This document shows, one piece after another, positions 35,261 through 46,900 of a stretch of DNA of 64,000 nucleotides. Within the stretch, counting starts at the first letter, position 1. The number at the start of each line of letters is the position of its first letter. A model generated the notes under the pieces. The model saw only the letters and a list, made by a program, of their open reading frames with translations. It did not search any database and had not been told where the DNA came from. The position numbers were made by a program, and so were the translations under genes. This DNA comes from Girardinichthys multiradiatus (Eukaryota; Chordata; Actinopteri; Cyprinodontiformes; Goodeidae): positions 5,502,740 through 5,566,739 of the forward strand of contig NC_061804.1 in the NCBI RefSeq assembly GCF_021462225.1, given 5' to 3'.

Positions 35261-36778
35261 TATGACATCCAAACTGAGATTACTCTGAATGCTCTTTAGC
35301 ACCAGATATAACTAACTCACAAAACCACACTTAAAACAAAACAAAATGAAAAACAAAACAGACATTTTTTTTATTCTAGTAAACCATACCTCAAAACTTG
35401 TGTTACAGCACTTTTCAAATCAGATTTACTGAAAACAATACCTTATATTTGGGCCAGAATTAACAAATAAATAACAACTGATCCACAGAGAAAAGGCACC
35501 TACAGCACATCTATAATGTGGTTATGAGACTCCTGTCTGTGTGGACAGGCATAATAAACATTTCCTGGGTTCTTCAGCTCTCACAGCTCTGATGACTTAT
35601 TACCTGCAGTATCAAAGCTGAACACTGTGCCACTGCTCTGCAGAGAGAGCTATGCTGACTGGGTTTATGAACACATTGTGTGGGAGCGCCCTGGGAGCGA
35701 GATTGAGTATCCATCTGTGTGCATTCATTTATTTGATTTCCATGCTACTGAGGTTGTTTCTAGTAATAATTATAATTCCAAAGACACTTGGAGGCATGCG
35801 TAACTTTATGTGAACAGAGTATAAGTACCAAAGTCCATCAAGTGCTAATGCTACCTAATGCATCTACGAAGAATCCTCTGTCACTCACTGGAATAAGCGT
35901 AGCAACATTAAAATACAACAAAAGTGCACTCTAAAAACTGCTATTAACTTCTCACATAGTCAATAAGAATGACTGAAAGGTAAGAATTTTCAAATGAAGT
36001 CAGATTTTGCTATTTGATAACCCTAAGTAACCATGTCACACCTCTAGAGCTTTCAGTTTAACTTTTACTGATGAGGATACATCTGTCAATGCAAGGATTT
36101 GTTTTTATTTTTTTAACAAGATGACAAAAAGGCAATAAAACACACACAAAAAAAAAAAAAAACAATACCAGACATCCGTGTCAAATACGGCTCAGATTAA
36201 CAAAGAGATGTGAAAGAAGATTCACTTCAAAGTTCTTCTTGAAGATTGTTACGAGTCACAGTGACATGAGTCAGCATTGGCTGGTAATTTGATTGCTGCT
36301 AATCTGCTTTGAATAAACGGCGACAGACAGAGAATGTAGAAACTGAGAAAGGTTGTGATGAGAAGAGCCGAGGGCTAAAAAGATAATGAAGGGAGGCTGC
36401 AAAATGAAATGATGAGCATGGTAGAAAGAGACTCGAATGGAGCAAAAAAAGAAATGAAAAAACCTCTTGATTTTCTCCACACAAAGACAGTTACTTTCTA
36501 TCTGATGCTCCTCCTAACGCCTAAACATTCCCATTCCTGCCCCAGTAACAGCGGACAATTATTGAAGAGTTGGCTTTTAAAGTGCAGTCTGCAGGTGGTT
36601 TAGTCTTCCCGCATTGATGACCTTTCAGATTTACTTGTCTGTCCTCAACCTCCTTGGCATTTCCAAGACTTGGAGCATCTGTTTGGTATGAAGCCCAAAG
36701 TGCATGTTATCTCTGTGTAAACCAACCCAATCCAAGGCAGGAATGTCCAATATATTCTGCCACTTAAATTTATTTTAA
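35261..36778. other. Intergenic DNA, no feature
   Basis: Poly-A run near 36148-36162. No recognised element or exon. Confidence 0.4.
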
Positions 36779-36884
36779 GGCCAATAACAGTATTGTATTG
36801 TATTGCACCGACTACGCCAAAACAAATTCCTTGTATGTCCAAAAACGTACTTGGCAATAAAGCTTTTCTGATTCTGATTCTGAA
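36779..36884 (+). repeat. L2-type LINE 3' tail
   Basis: 'acaaattccttgtatgtcca', 'acttggcaataaagcttttc' and two CTGATT units match the 3' UTR of the LINE at 31284-33328. This is a copy truncated to about 100 bp. The young Tc1-like element starts 30 bp downstream. Confidence 0.8.
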
Positions 36885-36914
36885 CAGAAACTGAAAAGCA
36901 CCACTACAGCTATA

Positions 36915-38482
36915 CAGGTCCTTCTCAAAATATTAGCATATTGGGATAAAGTTCATTATTTTCCATAATGTCATGATGAAAATTTAACATTCATATATTT
37001 TAGATTCATTGCACACTAACTGAAATATTTCAGGTCTTTTATTGTCTTAATACAGATGATTTTGGCATACAGCTCATGAAAACCCAAAATTCCTATCTCA
37101 CAAAATTAGCATATCATTAAAAGGGTCTCTAAATGAGCTATGAACCTAATCATCTGAATCAACGAGTTAACTCTAAACACCTGCAAAAGATTCCTGAGGC
37201 CTTTAAAACTCCCAGCCTGGTTCATCACTCAAAACCCCAATCATGGGTAAGACTGCCGACCTCACTGCTGTCCAGAAGGCCACTATTGACACCCTCAAGC
37301 AAGAGGGTAAGACACAGAAAGAAATTTCTGAACGAATAGGCTGTTCCCAGAGTGCTGTATCAAGGCACCTCAGTGGGAAGTCTGTGGGAAGGAAAAAGTG
37401 TGGCAGAAAACGCTGCACAACGAGAAGAGGTGACCGGACCCTGAGGAAGATTGTGGAGAAGGGCCGATTCCAGACCTTGGGGGATCTGCGGAAGCAGTGG
37501 ACTGAGTCTGGAGTAGAAACATCCAGAGCCACCGTGCACAGGCGTGTGCAGGAAATGGGCTACAGGTGCCGCATTCCCCAGACCTGGGCTACAGAGAAGC
37601 AGCACTGGACTGTTGCTCAGTGGTCCAAAGTACTTTTTTCGGATGAAAGCAAATTCTGCATGTCATTCGGAAATCAAGGTGCCAGAGTCTGGAGGAAGAC
37701 TGGGGAGAAGGAAATGCCAAAATGCCAGAAGTCCAGTGTCAGGTACCCACAGTCAGTGATGGTCTGGGGTGCCGTGTCAGCTGCTGGTGTTGGTCCACTG
37801 TGTTTTATCAAGGGCAGGGTCAATGCAGCTAGCTATCAGGAGATTTTGGAGCACTTCATGCTTCCATCTGCTGAAAAGCTTTATGGAGATGAAGATTTCA
37901 TTTTTCAGCACGACCTGGCACCTGCTCACAGTGCCAAAACCACTGGTAAATGGTTTACTGACCATGGTATCACTGTGCTCAATTGGCCTGCCAACTCTCC
38001 TGACCTGAACCCCATAGAGAATCTGTGGGATATTGTGAAGAGAACGTTGAGAGACTCAAGACCCAACACTCTGGATGAGCTAAAGGCCGCTATCGAAGCA
38101 TCCTGGGCCTCCATAAGACCTCAGCAGTGCCACAGGCTGATTGCCTCCATGCCACGCCACATTGAAGCAGTCATTTCTGCAAAAGGATTCCCGACCAAGT
38201 ATTGAGTGCATAACTGTACATGATTATTTGAAGGTTGACGTTTTTTGTATTAAAAACACTTTTCTTTTATTGGTTGGATGAAATATGCTAATTTTGTGAG
38301 ATAGGAATTTTGGGTTTTCATGAGCTGTATGCCAAAATCATCCGTATTAAGACAATAAAAGACCTGAAATATTTCAGTTAGTGTGCAATGAATCTAAAAT
38401 ATATGAATATTAAATTTTCATCATTACATTATAGAAAATAATTAACTTTATCACAATATGCTAATTTTTTGAGAAGGACCTG
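36915..38482 (+). mobile_element. Intact Tc1-like element, copy A
   Basis: A 1568-bp element flanked by TA at 36913-36914 and 38483-38484. Terminal inverted repeats of about 200 bp (36915-37114 and 38283-38482) start caggtccttctcaaaa and differ at only a few sites. One gene fills the middle. Long terminal repeats and a TA target are known features of Tc1 subfamilies. The structure is complete, so the element is potentially mobile. Confidence 0.95.
37243..38205 (+). CDS. Tc1-like DD34E transposase, copy A
   Basis: A 320-residue transposase that cuts and reinserts its own element at TA sites in the nucleus. The first 45 residues form a paired-type helix-turn-helix (TLKQEGKTQKEISERIGCSQ at about 17-36). 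A basic GRKKCGRKR linker at 49-57 is a probable nuclear signal and DNA contact. A second helix-turn-helix covers about 60-107. The catalytic triad is D134 (FSDESKFC), D224 (FQHDLAPAH) and E259 (SPDLNPIENLW), with 34 residues between the last two. The start ATG is the first in the frame, 129 bp inside the left terminal repeat. The frame is uninterrupted. Compared with the old relative at 24360-25480, 14 codons are missing after IPQ (residue 113). Activity is therefore plausible but unproven. Confidence 0.93.
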   Translation: MGKTADLTAVQKATIDTLKQEGKTQKEISERIGCSQSAVSRHLSGKSVGRKKCGRKRCTTRRGDRTLRKIVEKGRFQTLGDLRKQWTESGVETSRATVHRRVQEMGYRCRIPQTWATEKQHWTVAQWSKVLFSDESKFCMSFGNQGARVWRKTGEKEMPKCQKSSVRYPQSVMVWGAVSAAGVGPLCFIKGRVNAASYQEILEHFMLPSAEKLYGDEDFIFQHDLAPAHSAKTTGKWFTDHGITVLNWPANSPDLNPIENLWDIVKRTLRDSRPNTLDELKAAIEASWASIRPQQCHRLIASMPRHIEAVISAKGFPTKY

Positions 38483-38484
38483 TA

Positions 38485-38869
38485 TAATGTTCCAAACTGC
38501 TGTTGCTTGCTGCTGTTTTATTACACACCAAGAAGTTAATTGTTGCTGTTATGACCTGTATGACCCTTCTGTTTTCCAATGGTTATAATCAGTCTGTCAG
38601 AGAGAGGTATCCCAATCCTTGTGGTTTTTAGTATAAAAATGACCATCAGTGGGACCCTTTGTTGAGGTTCCTTGAGACGACATTGTTGTAAATAAGCGCC
38701 GTTTAACTAAATAATCTGAACTGAAACTATCTGTGTAGTTATGCTGCTATAGGCTTAGGCTGCTGGAGGACATAATGACCACTTTCACCCTCTTCGCTAC
38801 ATTCTCACACTACTCTCCAATTTTGCATTATTTGCTGTTATTTCAGCTTTTAACCTGATTCTCTCTTTT
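38485..38869. other. Intergenic DNA, no feature
   Basis: No clear element. It could be the 5' part of the LINE-end repeat that follows. Confidence 0.35.
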
Positions 38870-39636
38870 CTCTTCCTAGAAGCTACACCTGGCCTGACTC
38901 TGTGTCTACCTGTGACACCTTTCTGGAGAGGGGAATCGTCCGACCTTCTGCTGGCAACAACTTAATGCTCACCCTCTACCGATGATCCACATAGCCCTGT
39001 CTTTTAGTGTTTAACCCTTTCTCTCTCCTAGACATGGCGATTGACTGAGCTTAACTGTAACAAACTATGTGCTCTCTTTCAGACTCTAACCTTGAAAACT
39101 GGCTCAGAGTTTATCTGTTCATTCTTTCTAGGTAAAATGACTAAAGGAGGTACATCCATCAACATTTACTTTTCCTTCCCATAGAAAGTACTTCTGGATC
39201 AGTGCTTCTGTGTTCTCTTTGTGTCTCTGCTTTGTTCTCTCAAACCCCCAGTCGGTCGTGACAGATGGCCGCTCACACTGAGCCTGGTTCTGCTGGAGGT
39301 TTCTTCCTGTTAAAAGGGAGTTTTTCCTCTCCGCTGTCGCTACATGCATGTTCAGTATGAGGGATTGCTGCAAAGTCAACGCCAGTGACTGTCCACTGTC
39401 TCTACATGCTCATCCAGGAGGAGTGAATGCTGCAAGTCACTGACTGGATGCAATCTGCTGGGTTTCCATAGATAGAAAAACTTTTTATCCAATTTGAGTA
39501 AAAAGCTAACTCCGACTGCACTGTTCAATGGTTAAGACTAATTGAAATGTATGTACCTGAGTGTTGTGAAATGCCTTGAGACAACATGTGTTGGGAATTG
39601 GCGCTATATAAATAAACTGAATTGAATTGAATTGTT
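38870..39636 (+). repeat. LINE 3' end with GAATT tail
   Basis: A long dispersed repeat recognised from other teleost sequences. Blocks include 'acagatggccgctcacactg', 'aggtttcttcctgttaaaag', 'cacatgctcatccaggagga'-like words and 'gccttgagacaacatgtgtt'. It ends with 'ggcgctatataaataaactg' and GAATT units at 39618-39636. No open frame. The tail indicates a retrotransposon 3' end of uncertain clade. A SINE is inserted in the tail. Confidence 0.65.
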
Positions 39637-39982
39637 GAGGGCTGCACGGTGGCGCAGTTGGTAGCACTTTTACCTTGCAGCAAGAAGGTCCTGGGTGTGA
39701 TTCCCGGCTGGGGGTCTTTCTGCATGGAGTTTGCATGTTCTCCCCGTGCATACTCCGGCTTCCTCCCACAGTCCAAAGACATGCCTGTTAGGTTAATTGG
39801 TCACTCTAAATTGCCCTTAGGTGTATGAATGAGTGTGTGCATGGTTGTTTGTGTGTTGCCCTGTGATGGACTGGCGACCTGTCTATGGTGTACCCCGCCT
39901 CTCGCCCATAGACTGCTGGAGATAGGCACCAGCTCCCCCATGACCCACTATGGAATAAGCGGTAGAAAATGACTGACTGACT
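39637..39982 (+). repeat. Complete tRNA-derived SINE
   Basis: The tRNA-like head contains box A (tggcgcagttggtagca, about 39650-39666) and box B (ggtcctgggtgtgattcc, about 39687-39704), the RNA polymerase III promoter. A conserved body follows ('tctgcatggagtttgcatgt', 'ggttaattggtcactctaaa', 'gccctgtgatggactggcga'). The 3' end reads 'ggaataagcggtagaaaatg' followed by GACT units. A 13-bp target duplication, gaattgaattgtt, at 39624-39636 and 39983-39995 fixes both ends. The 3' end resembles the Rex3 end at about 10590 (ggataaagcggaaga). Confidence 0.9.
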
Positions 39983-39995
39983 GAATTGAATTGTT

Positions 39996-40204
39996 AACCA
40001 TGTGGCATTTTACTGAGCAAGGAACTAGAATCCATGTTCAGTAGTAAACACTGGTTTCTGGAAGGCATAGCTGCAGGATACATGGTTTATGGTTTAATGG
40101 TTGACTGGCGGGAGGTCAGCTCTTCTGCAAGGTTTCACATTTTCAAATATTTCAGGTTTATTTTGTGAGAACTTAATCTAAATATATGTGTTTCTGGCTC
40201 TGAA
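39996..40204. other. Short intergenic stretch
   Basis: No recognised element. Confidence 0.35.
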
Positions 40205-42106
40205 AGTAGTGTGGAAAAATATTTGCTTACATAGAGATTTATTCAGTTTTTTCAGTTCAAACTAATTTTAATATCAGATCAGATCAAAAAAGAATCCAGA
40301 CCAACATTTGAAGCACCAGCCTAATTAAGGTCAGAGTTCATGATTCAACAATAAAAAAGAGACAGAGAGAAAATGGCAACAGTGGGAGAGAGTGGGAAAA
40401 ACTTCTGCTGACCATGAAAAACGCAAAGGTCAACTCACATTTGTCAAAAACGTTTTGATGATTCCCAGGACTGTTATGGAAATATTCCATGGACTGATGA
40501 GACAAAGTGGAACTTTTTGGAAGGTGTCTGGCCTTTTCAACAATCATTTCAGTAAAAACAACAGAGTTGGAACAAAACACAGAACAACTGGTTAACTGAA
40601 TATCTTTTTCTCCCTCCTTTATTGGAACTTGGCGGAAGGGGGTGCCTAATGGGGTCAGCCGGGGAGCTGGCTCCCGGTGAGAGCATTTTGCCCACTAGCC
40701 CTTCCTTCCCCATTCCTGGACACCTCCCTCCGCCCACTCCATCACACTACCACTCATGTAGGGCCATGGGGTGCGGGTGCGTCATTGGAGTGCCACAAGG
40801 GTTTTCCATCTCTGCGGTCCCATGGCAGCCTGTGCCCCAATTTTATTGTACATCTTTGACACTCTCACTTATAACATTTTCATGACATTCACAAATAGGG
40901 CCTTGGGGGTGGGTGCTCTCAATGCCATCAAGAGGGAATGTATTTTATTTTATTAACCTAACCTCTGGTGCCTGCGCTCTTAACCTCTAAAGGTTAAGTT
41001 GCATGTAGACATTGAGGGTTCTGGGGGGGGGGGCATGGGAGACCCTCTTGCCCACCTGTTTTTGCACACTACAACATGCATCAACACCACTGGTTGCTTT
41101 GGTGTGTGCTGGCTCACTCCCGGTGGCTGCTTGCCAGGGCTTGGACCCCAGGGCTCTGTTGGGCCTCTGCTTGGGGAGTGATATGTCCCAGGGTCTCGGG
41201 TCTCTGGGTCTATGGCTGGAGCTGCTCGGGCGTAGATGGCTGCCAGCGGGGCCTGTGGGCTTGTCGCTGCAGCTCCCAGAGGATTTTGCACTGTGGCTGC
41301 TGGGCAGTTCCCCTGGGACTCTCCCCTGCTCTTCTCCGGGGGGGTTGCGGTAGTCCCGGCGATGGTTCTCCTGGGGTTCCTGTGCTCTAGGGGGCTTCTG
41401 GATGTCTGTGGCACGGATCTCCTCCGTATCTGTCCCAGGCGGGGACCTGTCCCAAGGGGGCAGGTCTGTGGCCCCTCACACTTGCTATTGCATATTTTTA
41501 TGGAGAAACCTTGTGTACACAAGCACCGTCACACTCAGGCCCACATGTGTTTAGATTCAGATGTGAACAGATACACAAATCTTCTATATTGAGCTGCATT
41601 TACCACTAAACACATCTTGCATTGATAAGTACCGTGCACTTTTTGGTACAAAAGCTGTTAATATGAACGTTTCTGCAGATGTAGAAGCAAGCAGGGTGTT
41701 GTCTTGTATTCTCTTCATCCTTCTTTCTTTCCTCCATTTTTTTCTCCTTCTCTCACCTTTTCCTTTTTGCCCCACCACTCTCTCTTTCATGCTTCTTATT
41801 TTTTTCCTTTTCATTTCTGTTTCTGTGTCCGTAACAATTGAAATAATCCCAAAGCAGTTTCTAAAAAAGATTATTTTATAAATATCAAGCAGAGCTTTAA
41901 AGCGTTAGCTGTAATGCTCCACTTGCGAAAGTAAATTTGTTGGGCTTCTTCTTGGCACTCAGACAACAATTTTAAGCGCTGCTCAGCCAGACAGGACATG
42001 GTTAAAAAAAAAGGTTATCTTTTCTAATAAAATTTTTTTTAATGATCTAAAACAATTATCTTTCAAATAATAAGAAGAGGACAAATACTTTTTCACAGTA
42101 CTGTGT
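40205..42106 (-). pseudogene. Tc1-like relic split by GC-rich repeat
   Basis: The left end ('gtagtgtggaaaaatatttg', with 'aaactaattttaatatcaga' inside) and the right end ('gacaaatactttttcacagt', 42081-42100) are inverted relatives, matching the ends of a common fish Tc1-like subfamily. A transposase remnant at 40370-40560 still shows, on the plus strand, the first-Asp block ('tggactgatgagacaaagtg' at 40491-40510, encoding WTDETKWN). The strand of the whole relic is uncertain. The repeat at 40610-41963 interrupts it. Confidence 0.6.
40610..41963. repeat. GC-rich dispersed repeat, unidentified
   Basis: About 1.35 kb, markedly more GC-rich than its surroundings, especially 40640-40830 and 41020-41480 (a run of ten G at about 41024-41033). 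Several overlapping frames are open simply because GC-rich DNA lacks stops. None shows a domain. The right end matches the repeat end at 3648-3702. It interrupts a Tc1 relic, so it is a transposed sequence, but class and ends are not established. Confidence 0.55.
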
Positions 42107-43611
42107 AACCCTTGTCAAAAAGTTAGAAAATTTTGATGGTGAACAGTACATAGGTAGTTGATAAATATGTAAAAAAAATAGTTATTAAATATTACTGGGA
42201 AAAGGAAAAAAATAAAATAAAATAAAAATAATATATATATACACATTATGATAGTTAAGTGTAGATGCCCTCATAAATGGGGTGTTATTTTCTATTTAAA
42301 AGCAATGTTGTAAACTGCTTGGTTGTCAATAAAGTTTTCCAGGAGCGCCCCTCCCTCACCCACGAAGCTCTGCTTTGGCAGCGTCTCGCTGTAAGAGAGA
42401 GCAGATGAGCATCGCGCTACAAAGTAGCTGCTAGCACGACAAAGTTGGAGGATAATTAAACATATCCATAGGACTCTTAATCCTTTTCTTACTGAGGGAG
42501 GAGCGTGAACTGGAAAAAGACTAAAACTCTTAATAGGACGAACTTTGGCCAGGTTTTATTTCCCCTTGAGAAGACTTTTGATTTTGGTCTGAAACTTCGG
42601 AGAGTCCAGTTTCAAGCCAACCCATGATTCCTAGGACCATCATCAGTACACAACACGGTCCATCTTTACTCTAAACTCACTGCTACACCAAGGTCGTGGT
42701 AGGGATTGGAGTTCTTCTGAGTTGACTGAACTTTAAAGGGGAAGTGTGTAAAATCTAGCACACACTGCTGATGAACATTTGAAGTCTTTGTTAAACTAAA
42801 GACCATGGAAACATTGTTCAATTGTTGTTTTGCAAGTTATGTTGATTTTATTTGAAACTTTTGTATTGTGACAGAGATTTAGAGGATAACTGTAAAGATA
42901 ATTTAAAGTGTCACTGTTGATCTAAAGAGAAGTAATTTGGGTAGATTGTGTGAATCTGAAGATCAGTTTAATCCTAAAATTAAGCATACAGAATCAAATT
43001 ATTACCCAAAATTAGGCTAGATGACGGGTCATTAAACAAAATAGAAATAAAAATTAGACCAGGAATATATTTGAGTTTAAACTACTTTTATTTAAATCCT
43101 TAATACAGAATAAGGAGAAATATAACATAGAGTGTTCTAAAGGTACCATATGCAAATCAGCATGCTTGGAATTATTTGTTAACTGTTTGTCTTATCTTTT
43201 GTATTAATTAAACTGCCGGCTTACAATTAAATTGTTCTGATCCTGGTTCTTATAACTTTATCTTCACCACTAGCGAATCTAGAACTGGCCCAGTAGCCTA
43301 CAAACACCTGCCTAGCAGTAAGGGTGCTACAACTGGGTCCAATATGTCGGAGATTAGCATAAAATTTGTATTTTATTTTCCTGTTTATGATAACAACCAA
43401 TATAATTTATACTATAAATTGTGAGTGTTCTGCACATGTCCTGGCTGTAGTAAAATAAAAATGTAATCCACCCGCTCATACTCACACTGCATAACGGTGC
43501 ATGAATGTGTACTCGTTAGTGATTGTGATTGGGTGAATGTGTCTCTAGTGTAAAGATTTTTGAGTGGTCAGTATGACTAGAAATCACAATATAAATTCAG
43601 TCCATTTACCA
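42107..43611. other. Intergenic DNA, no feature
   Basis: AT-rich with a TA dinucleotide run near 42230. The 43200-43340 segment, ending 'ggtgctacaactgggtcc', looks like it could be an LTR end, but no partner was found. Confidence 0.4.
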
Positions 43612-43995
43612 TTCCCTCTACCCAGCGACACTCTCCAGCTCATTTTGAGGGATTCTGAGGTGTTCCCAGGCCAGGAGGGAAATGTAGCCCCCTCCAGTCG
43701 ATTCTGGGTCTGCCAGGGGGTTTCCTGATCAGATGCCTGAAGCACCTCAGCTGATTCCTTTTTATGTAGAGGAATGGTAGCTAAACTTTGAGGTTCCCCC
43801 AGATGATTGAGCTTCTCACCCCATCTCTAAGGCTGAGCCTGGCCACCCTACAGATCTATCTGTAGTTCCATACTACTATCACCTGCAAACAAGACACTGA
43901 AATGTTTGGACTACTCTGCTTCATGCAGAGACAGAGACTCGAGGAGGAAATCCATCTTAGCCTCGGACTTAGAGGACCTGACTGTAATCCCGGCC
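43612..43995 (-). pseudogene. Old Rex3/RTE reverse transcriptase fragment
   Basis: Antisense Rex3-like sequence. In order it contains 'cactctccagctcattttga', 'aggtgttcccaggccaggag', 'agtcgattctgggtctgcca', 'ttcctgatcagatgcctgaa', 'cacctcagctgattcctttt', 'gattgagcttctcaccccat', 'gctgagcctggccaccctac' and 'gtaatcccggccgcttcctg'. These match the complement of the copy A C-terminal region (10200-10520), followed by a jump to the block near 9350. Internal deletions are evident and no frame remains. Confidence 0.78.
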
Positions 43996-46900
43996 GCTTC
44001 CTGATTTGCTACAAGGCTTGAAGAGGAGGAGTGGCTGGAAGACACTTACAAAAACCCCATTTATTTGCAAAAAAAACAAGAGGCTTCCAAACCAGATGGT
44101 TGGATGGATTGGTTGGCTATAAAACAAGCATGATGTTCTTGAGTTATGCTGTACAGTTATAGCCAGGACCACCTAAACTAAATCTAAGTCTAGACCAGAG
44201 GCTGAGCTAGTTGTCTTTCATTTTGACTGACAGGATCAAAAAAATCCTTTCATAATCTATTTTTACCAGCCACTCTATTATTTAAAATGATAATAATTAA
44301 ACATTCAAAAGCGTTTATTTTCATTCATTAAAATTTTTGCATGTCCGTGCATCCTCAGATATATCCATTTCTCATACTGGCTTTTTTACAGACGTCACAG
44401 AACATTTTCCATCCTCTCTCCTCAGTCAGAAGAAATCCTGCTCCCACTGAACTCTGTACTCCCACCTAATCTCCGTGCTTCTGCTTGCTTGCTCCGTAGT
44501 TGCCGAGGGCTGATTACTTGTTTATTCTTCATCAGTCCCCATTTTTCACCTCTTTTATCAACACCATCGTCATTATTGGGCTTTCTGAAGAAACTTCGGA
44601 CACTCAGCTGCTGTGACATTTTTCCAAGTGAAGCCAACAAGGTCATGCAGCAAGTGAGAAAACAGCTAATTATCTGTTAACTCGCCACCAAGTGGTCAGG
44701 GTGTGAATTGCAATCTGTCAAAAAGAGGGCCTTCAGATTTTTCTGGAATCATTTAAAAAAAACTTTCAAAAACGAAAAACATTGGGGCAACGCAACCAAT
44801 TGGGTAATATTTTTGAATATTTCTGACTAAAAACGTCCATGGATATGAAAGAGGATGACTAAAACAGAAAAATGCACACCTGAAATCAAGTTGGAAAGAA
44901 CAAAATCTGCCCATTTCACCTTCTACTGTCACTTAAAGCTTTGCATACAAATATTTGCAGCCCTTTGATTGAGAGTCATGTCAATGCAGGTTCATAACAT
45001 TTATCTGCAGGGAATAAAATGGTGAGCAGAAGCATTCTTTGGCATAAGGGTATTAGTGAGTTATCTGCGTGTAAAATTCATCAGGGTGAGAAGCCAATAA
45101 CGATGCATTCAAGTCGGTGGAGGAGGAGGATACTCCAGAGCAGATAAATGTATAAAACGCTGACTGAATATTATTTGTTGACATTTACCCACAGAGGAGC
45201 CCAGATGTTTCCAGCATGACAGAATAGCTTTTAACAGATTTCCAGCCAGTGCCAAGAGAGGTGGTGTATAAAATATTGTCTTTGGTAAAGGGCAGAGCTG
45301 CAGCTACTGCATATGAAACCAGCAAATATCTCCAAGTAACATAAGTTTCACTGAAACACTTTAGGGCCACCTGGTGAGCAAGTTATCGATAACAAGTTAT
45401 AAGATTCACAATCATTTTTCACTGGTTACAAACTCGTTGTAAAGTTATTATTATCATTATTAATATTATCATCAAGATAATCAGTAGTCATACTAGTAAA
45501 TGGTTTATTTGAAACTCCTGATCTTCTACCTTTTCCCCTTTCAAATTATCCTATGTGTTTGATCTTTAATTATGTTTAGAGACTAAAGATGCTTTTAGTA
45601 GATTTTCAGAGGTTTTAAAAAAAGGTTTATTTTCAATAAACCAAATAATTATACGGTTCTTTTTAATTTGGCCTTCAGAGGTCACATGAAGCAGTTTTAA
45701 AACTTTAAAACAACAAAGATTTTTTGTAGTGCCATTCTATTAATGAACTCTTATGTGTAATTGACCAGTCCAGACTTCCATCTATCAAATATTGTTATTT
45801 GGAAGCACCTCACTGTTTTGGTGGGGATTGTGTCTTCTGCACAGAAGTATAAATTGGTGGCCGTTCACACAATCATGGAAATGATGTCATCTCCATATGG
45901 TCTCCAATGCAGGAATGCCTGTAGACTAATAACATCCCCCCAGAGTTTCTTCAGCATTCTATGACAACATCTTCACAGTTCTTTTGGTCAGAGGTTGCCT
46001 CTGAAAACTTGCAGAAAAATGCTAGATTATGATTTGCCATCTCAATGACAGGTTCGCCAGAGGAGATGTATGCATCTCTGATGTTTGCATAAATCAAATC
46101 CAATGTAGAGCTATTATTAATAATGTTTGCTTGTCTCAGTTTAAAGCTGTTCATTTATATATCAACTAAGTTTTGCAATATTCCGGTATGTTCAGTTCAA
46201 AAATCTTATTAACTGACAACTTTGTTCAATTTAAATTTTATCTAACAAAAAAGTAATGAACAAAAGTGTATCTAGGTACCTCGTGAAAATAAAAAAGAGC
46301 AAAGGGCAGGCAAAATTTCCATCACAAGGTCGTGTTACAAGAAAGCTAATTTATTTTTTGATAAACAAATAATCGAAAAGTTGGGATAATACAGGATAGA
46401 ATTGGTCAAAGGTTTAACGTTTTGCAGATACCAAACAGTCAGCAAAAACAAGTTACTAAGTTTGCATTAAATGTAAACATATGTAGGAATTCAAGTGAGT
46501 AAAAGTGAAGTGGGCAGCTGAAGAATGGCAAATGAAACATATGATTGACAAAGTGAAAAGTTCAAAAGTGACATAAAACAAAATGGGGATTCTAATGTTG
46601 CTGTAGCGCCTTCTGGTTAAAACTCATCAATAATCCCCCTTCCCCACAAATACAGTTTCTCCACATTTTCTTCTTCTTTTCAATCCTTCATATCCTCAGG
46701 ATGTTTTTCAGTCTCCAAGCTCAACGAGTTTTATCATTCTTCTCCTCAGGGGACTTATTCCAGTTTAGAATCATTGATACTGATTACCTCGAGCCCTGTC
46801 ATATTGATTTTTGAGATTTATTGTTGGCCAACTCTCCAGCAGAGGTCCTTGGCCCCTGTGTCTCTGGCTTGGCAGTCATTTGTTAAACACTCTCCCATCC

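Noticed and set aside
37203..38114. Minus-strand and alternate plus-strand frames inside the Tc1-like copies
   Set aside because: Shadows of the transposase gene; the same frames recur in copies B and C.
40980..41592. Overlapping open frames up to 180 codons on both strands
   Set aside because: GC-rich repeat with few stops; frames overlap in all directions and show no domain.
43200..43345. Possible LTR end with primer-binding-like ctgggtccaa
   Set aside because: No matching second LTR, target duplication or internal retroelement sequence found.
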